A stretch of 8,141 nt of DNA. Origin: Euryarchaeota archaeon UBA602 (GTDB lineage: Archaea > Thermoplasmatota > Poseidoniia > Poseidoniales > Thalassarchaeaceae). The notes under the pieces are model-generated. The model did not search any database. It had not been told where the DNA came from and saw only the letters and a program-made list of their open reading frames with translations. Position numbers and translations under genes: made by a program. Location of the stretch: NCBI GenBank assembly GCA_002498455.1, contig DAHO01000020.1, forward strand, positions 1-8,141. The letters are read 5' to 3'. Position 1 is the first letter of the stretch. Every line of letters begins with the position of its first letter. Of this stretch, positions 6,044 to 8,141 are shown piece after piece.

Positions 6044-8141
6044 ATTTCTTCTTTGAGACAACCACAGCTTCTGGTTTCTCATTTGGGAATGCATCTTCTT
6101 CCTCAGATTCATTCATTTTCTGGATGGCAAGACCAAGGCTTCCCCAAACCGTTCCTGCAACTAAGCAGAATAGTAAGAAGGCAAGAATCGGGTTTCCATA
6201 CGGTGCACGATAAGCGATGTTGATTTCCTCATAAGCTCCGGGAGCAGGATATGAGAATGGGAAGGTCCCTGAACGCGTACCTAGCATCGACTTGTAATGC
6301 AATTTACCACTGAAATCTTCGGGGACAGGGACGTTTGCAACGACCAAAACACCGGTACCATTGTTGTCCAATGTGCAGTTTTCACCGGTCTCTTGGAAGC
6401 CAGTCATCATCCAATCTTCTTCGACCCATTCTTTCGGGCCATAGTCACTCTGCTGACGAGTTGGCTTGACAATTCGCCACATCACGTGCGAGTAATTCTC
6501 ATCGTTGGTGAATGGGAAATAGGGATCGATGCACATGGAGATTGGAACCGGACCGGATTCTGGAATGACCAAATCATCTGAACTGATGAGCCACTGACTC
6601 TTTTCGACTTCCTGAATACCCAAATTCGCACGTTCGCGCGGATTGTCGCCCACTTCGGCAATGTAGAACGGAACACCTAGATTTCGGACTGCGATGTGAT
6701 TCACTTCTTCTGGCCGCTGGTGGAAGGCCGTGCCGATTTCCATGGTGTAACAAAATGAATCGTGGACCCCATATTGCCAGTCACAGTAATCACCAGTTGT
6801 TGGATACAAATCACTGCTCTGAATGTTTGCATATCGGGTCATTTCTGCCATCTTATCGCCGTGGTAAATCAGTTGATCGTGGTCCGGTGTTTCACAATCG
6901 GTGCAATGACCCCATGGATACAGGACCAATTCGGAGAAAGAATGCCAGGAAAGGGTGGCTGCGAAATCGGAAGCGCCATTGTTGTCGTCATCGTTCATTT
7001 CAGTCAAATCTTGAACAAACAGTGTTTCGGGTTCAGAATTACCGCCCCACCAATCTTCGTCTGTTTGACCGTCGGCATCATCATCGTTTCCATCGACGTG
7101 ATCTTCATTGATTTGTCCGTCACCATCATTGTCGGTATCATCTACCGGTCCATTGTAAACATCATTGTTTGGACCACCAGCATAACATGCTCCTGGGGCG
7201 AGAGGGCCTGTCGCTCCTAACGGTGCACCCCATTCATACTGGAAATTTCGATTCAAGTCAACACCGTCGCAGCTTTCATCCACCTCTTCCTGCAAATCTG
7301 GAATTGGAGTGATACCCTCAACTCCGTTATCGCGGAGATTCTTTCTCCAACCTGCTGAATCACAGTTCCAAGCATCTTCGCCACAGAAGACCTCGCGGTC
7401 GTAACGGTTGCCATCCACATTCAACATGGGGACAAGGTAAATCTCACGTGTGTTGACCAAATCGGTGATTTGTTGCTCAGAGAAGTCTTCATCGACTCCA
7501 AGGTCACCGGGGCCACAAGCGATTCCATCTCCATTAGAGTCTTGGAAATTTGATGCCAACGAAAGGCAGTCGCCATCATCATCGAGTTGACCGTCTCCAT
7601 CGGAGTCACCCCATGTGTCTTCATCGACCAAACCATCGCCGTCATTGTCGATTCCGGCCATGCCGTAGTAATGCGCAATGGTTTCAAGGAACATCATTGG
7701 AACTTCATATGACATCCATTCACGAGCATGGAAATTCCCAATCATCTGGACATCAGGAATCTCAGCATAATTTCCGCAATCGCCAACGAAGTCATTGCAT
7801 TCTCCTCCGTCAACACCACTCAGTTCTTCACCGCCGCCGGTAATCTTCAACCAAGGTGACGAATGACTGTAGAAATGACCCTCGTAACTGTTCTGCGTCA
7901 TTTCCACGCCGCGAGCATTTGTCCCACCATTGAGACCTTCGTGGAAAGACATGATGTTGACAGATTGCCCCAAGTATTGGTAATCCTTCTCTGCCAATTG
8001 CATCATGCGATCTTTCATCGTAAAGTAGTCGTGATAGGCCTTGAATTGGATCCGGTCATCTCCTCCCCAAGGGTGAATCTGATTGATGTATTCTGGACTC
8101 CAAATGTCATCCGGTGAGTCACCTGACGAATCATCATCCTG
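6042..8141 (-). CDS. Membrane-anchored M14 zinc carboxypeptidase with calcium-type repeats, partial (N-terminus outside window)
   Basis: A metallocarboxypeptidase (Peptidase_M14, PF00246), which removes C-terminal residues from peptides. The frame is open to the window edge, so 699 residues are seen and the true start, presumably with a signal peptide, lies outside; Met at 8018 is internal. Numbering from the edge: an Asp/Ser-rich leader (1-15); catalytic domain from about 36; zinc ligands His138 and Glu141 (HAREW) and His400 (SWHSFSE); substrate-binding Arg266 (GWRKN), Asn297-Arg298 (DLNRNF); Tyr446; and catalytic Glu468 (YTMEIG). All key residues are present, so it should be active. Two Asp-rich insertions with DxDGDG repeats interrupt the fold. 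A beta-rich region (about 516-645) follows, then a membrane helix (652-673) and a 26-residue charged tail ending KKK. The position equivalent to specificity residue 255 of bovine carboxypeptidase A is Cys453, so preference cannot be read off. Many cysteines fit an extracellular location. Confidence 0.94.
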   Translation of the reverse strand, partial: QDDDSSGDSPDDIWSPEYINQIHPWGGDDRIQFKAYHDYFTMKDRMMQLAEKDYQYLGQSVNIMSFHEGLNGGTNARGVEMTQNSYEGHFYSHSSPWLKITGGGEELSGVDGGECNDFVGDCGNYAEIPDVQMIGNFHAREWMSYEVPMMFLETIAHYYGMAGIDNDGDGLVDEDTWGDSDGDGQLDDDGDCLSLASNFQDSNGDGIACGPGDLGVDEDFSEQQITDLVNTREIYLVPMLNVDGNRYDREVFCGEDAWNCDSAGWRKNLRDNGVEGITPIPDLQEEVDESCDGVDLNRNFQYEWGAPLGATGPLAPGACYAGGPNNDVYNGPVDDTDNDGDGQINEDHVDGNDDDADGQTDEDWWGGNSEPETLFVQDLTEMNDDDNNGASDFAATLSWHSFSELVLYPWGHCTDCETPDHDQLIYHGDKMAEMTRYANIQSSDLYPTTGDYCDWQYGVHDSFCYTMEIGTAFHQRPEEVNHIAVRNLGVPFYIAEVGDNPRERANLGIQEVEKSQWLISSDDLVIPESGPVPISMCIDPYFPFTNDENYSHVMWRIVKPTRQQSDYGPKEWVEEDWMMTGFQETGENCTLDNNGTGVLVVANVPVPEDFSGKLHYKSMLGTRSGTFPFSYPAPGAYEEINIAYRAPYGNPILAFLLFCLVAGTVWGSLGLAIQKMNESEEEDAFPNEKPEAVVVSKKK
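7053..7142 (-). other. Asp-rich calcium-binding-type insertion 2 in the M14 domain
   Basis: Codons for about 30 residues containing DTDNDGDGQINED and DGNDDDADGQTDED. These resemble the DxDxDG loops of thrombospondin type 3, EF-hand-like and dockerin-type repeats. The stretch lies between the Asn-Arg substrate pair and the third zinc ligand, where bovine carboxypeptidase A has about 51 residues and this protein about 102. Calcium binding is inferred from the pattern. Confidence 0.75.
7485..7649 (-). other. Asp-rich calcium-binding-type insertion 1 in the M14 domain
   Basis: Codons for about 55 residues with DNDGDGLVDED, DSDGDGQLDDDGD and DSNGDGIACGPGD in succession, each a DxDGDG- or DxNGDG-type loop. 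The block lies between zinc ligand Glu141 and the Asn297-Arg298 pair; the spacing there is about 156 residues against 72 in bovine carboxypeptidase A. The loops probably bind calcium and brace the extracellular domain, or carry it away from the core. Confidence 0.75.

Noticed and set aside
6755..7220. Plus-strand frames with hydrophobic runs (118 and 152 residues)
   Set aside because: The Val/Ile-rich runs are the reverse reading of Asp codons (GAT/GAC read as ATC/GTC) in the calcium-type repeats of the peptidase.
6042..8018. Met at 8018 as the start of the M14 peptidase
   Set aside because: The frame stays open for 41 further codons to the window edge, and those residues include a segment that fits the start of the catalytic domain; no signal peptide follows this Met.

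Overview
The window is a fragment of a compact genome in which every recognisable gene lies on the minus strand. Read right to left (the direction of transcription) the order is: a secreted, membrane-anchored M14 zinc carboxypeptidase (N-terminus outside the window); a sodium-coupled NSS/SNF transporter; bifunctional NAD(P)HX epimerase/dehydratase (nnr); a small one-span membrane protein of unknown function; two tandem paralogous GtrA-like four-span membrane proteins; and histidyl-tRNA synthetase (hisS, C-terminus outside the window). No RNA genes, mobile elements, CRISPR arrays or long intergenic regions were seen.

The likely source is a marine euryarchaeon of the Marine Group II/Poseidoniales type or a relative. 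This is an inference from gene character: a surface carboxypeptidase carrying Asp-rich calcium-type repeats and a C-terminal membrane anchor, an archaeal-looking HisRS beginning MFQRPRGTRDFGP, fused Nnr, intermediate GC content, and Shine-Dalgarno sites matching GGAGGTGA. No marker in the window settles the lineage.

Region by region: 8141-6042 is the peptidase; 6031-4322 is the transporter, starting 10 nt after the peptidase stop behind a strong ribosome binding site; 4272-2740 is nnr (a GTG at 4314 would extend it); 2715-2182 is the unknown membrane protein; 2182-1709 and 1654-1163 are the GtrA-like pair, the first coupled to its upstream gene by a TGATG overlap; 1136-1 is hisS. Gaps are -1 to about 54 nt and I could see no A/T-rich promoter between genes, so the seven genes may be co-transcribed, at least in part.

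Functionally, the most interesting unit is the peptidase-transporter pair: an outside-facing carboxypeptidase that would release C-terminal amino acids next to a sodium symporter that could import them. The GtrA pair with the small membrane protein suggests an envelope or lipid-linked-sugar function, while nnr and hisS are housekeeping. I found no clearly new defence or mobile system; the points worth a second look are the calcium-repeat insertions inside the M14 fold, the predicted peptidase-symporter coupling, the ion-site residues of the transporter, and the duplicated GtrA genes.
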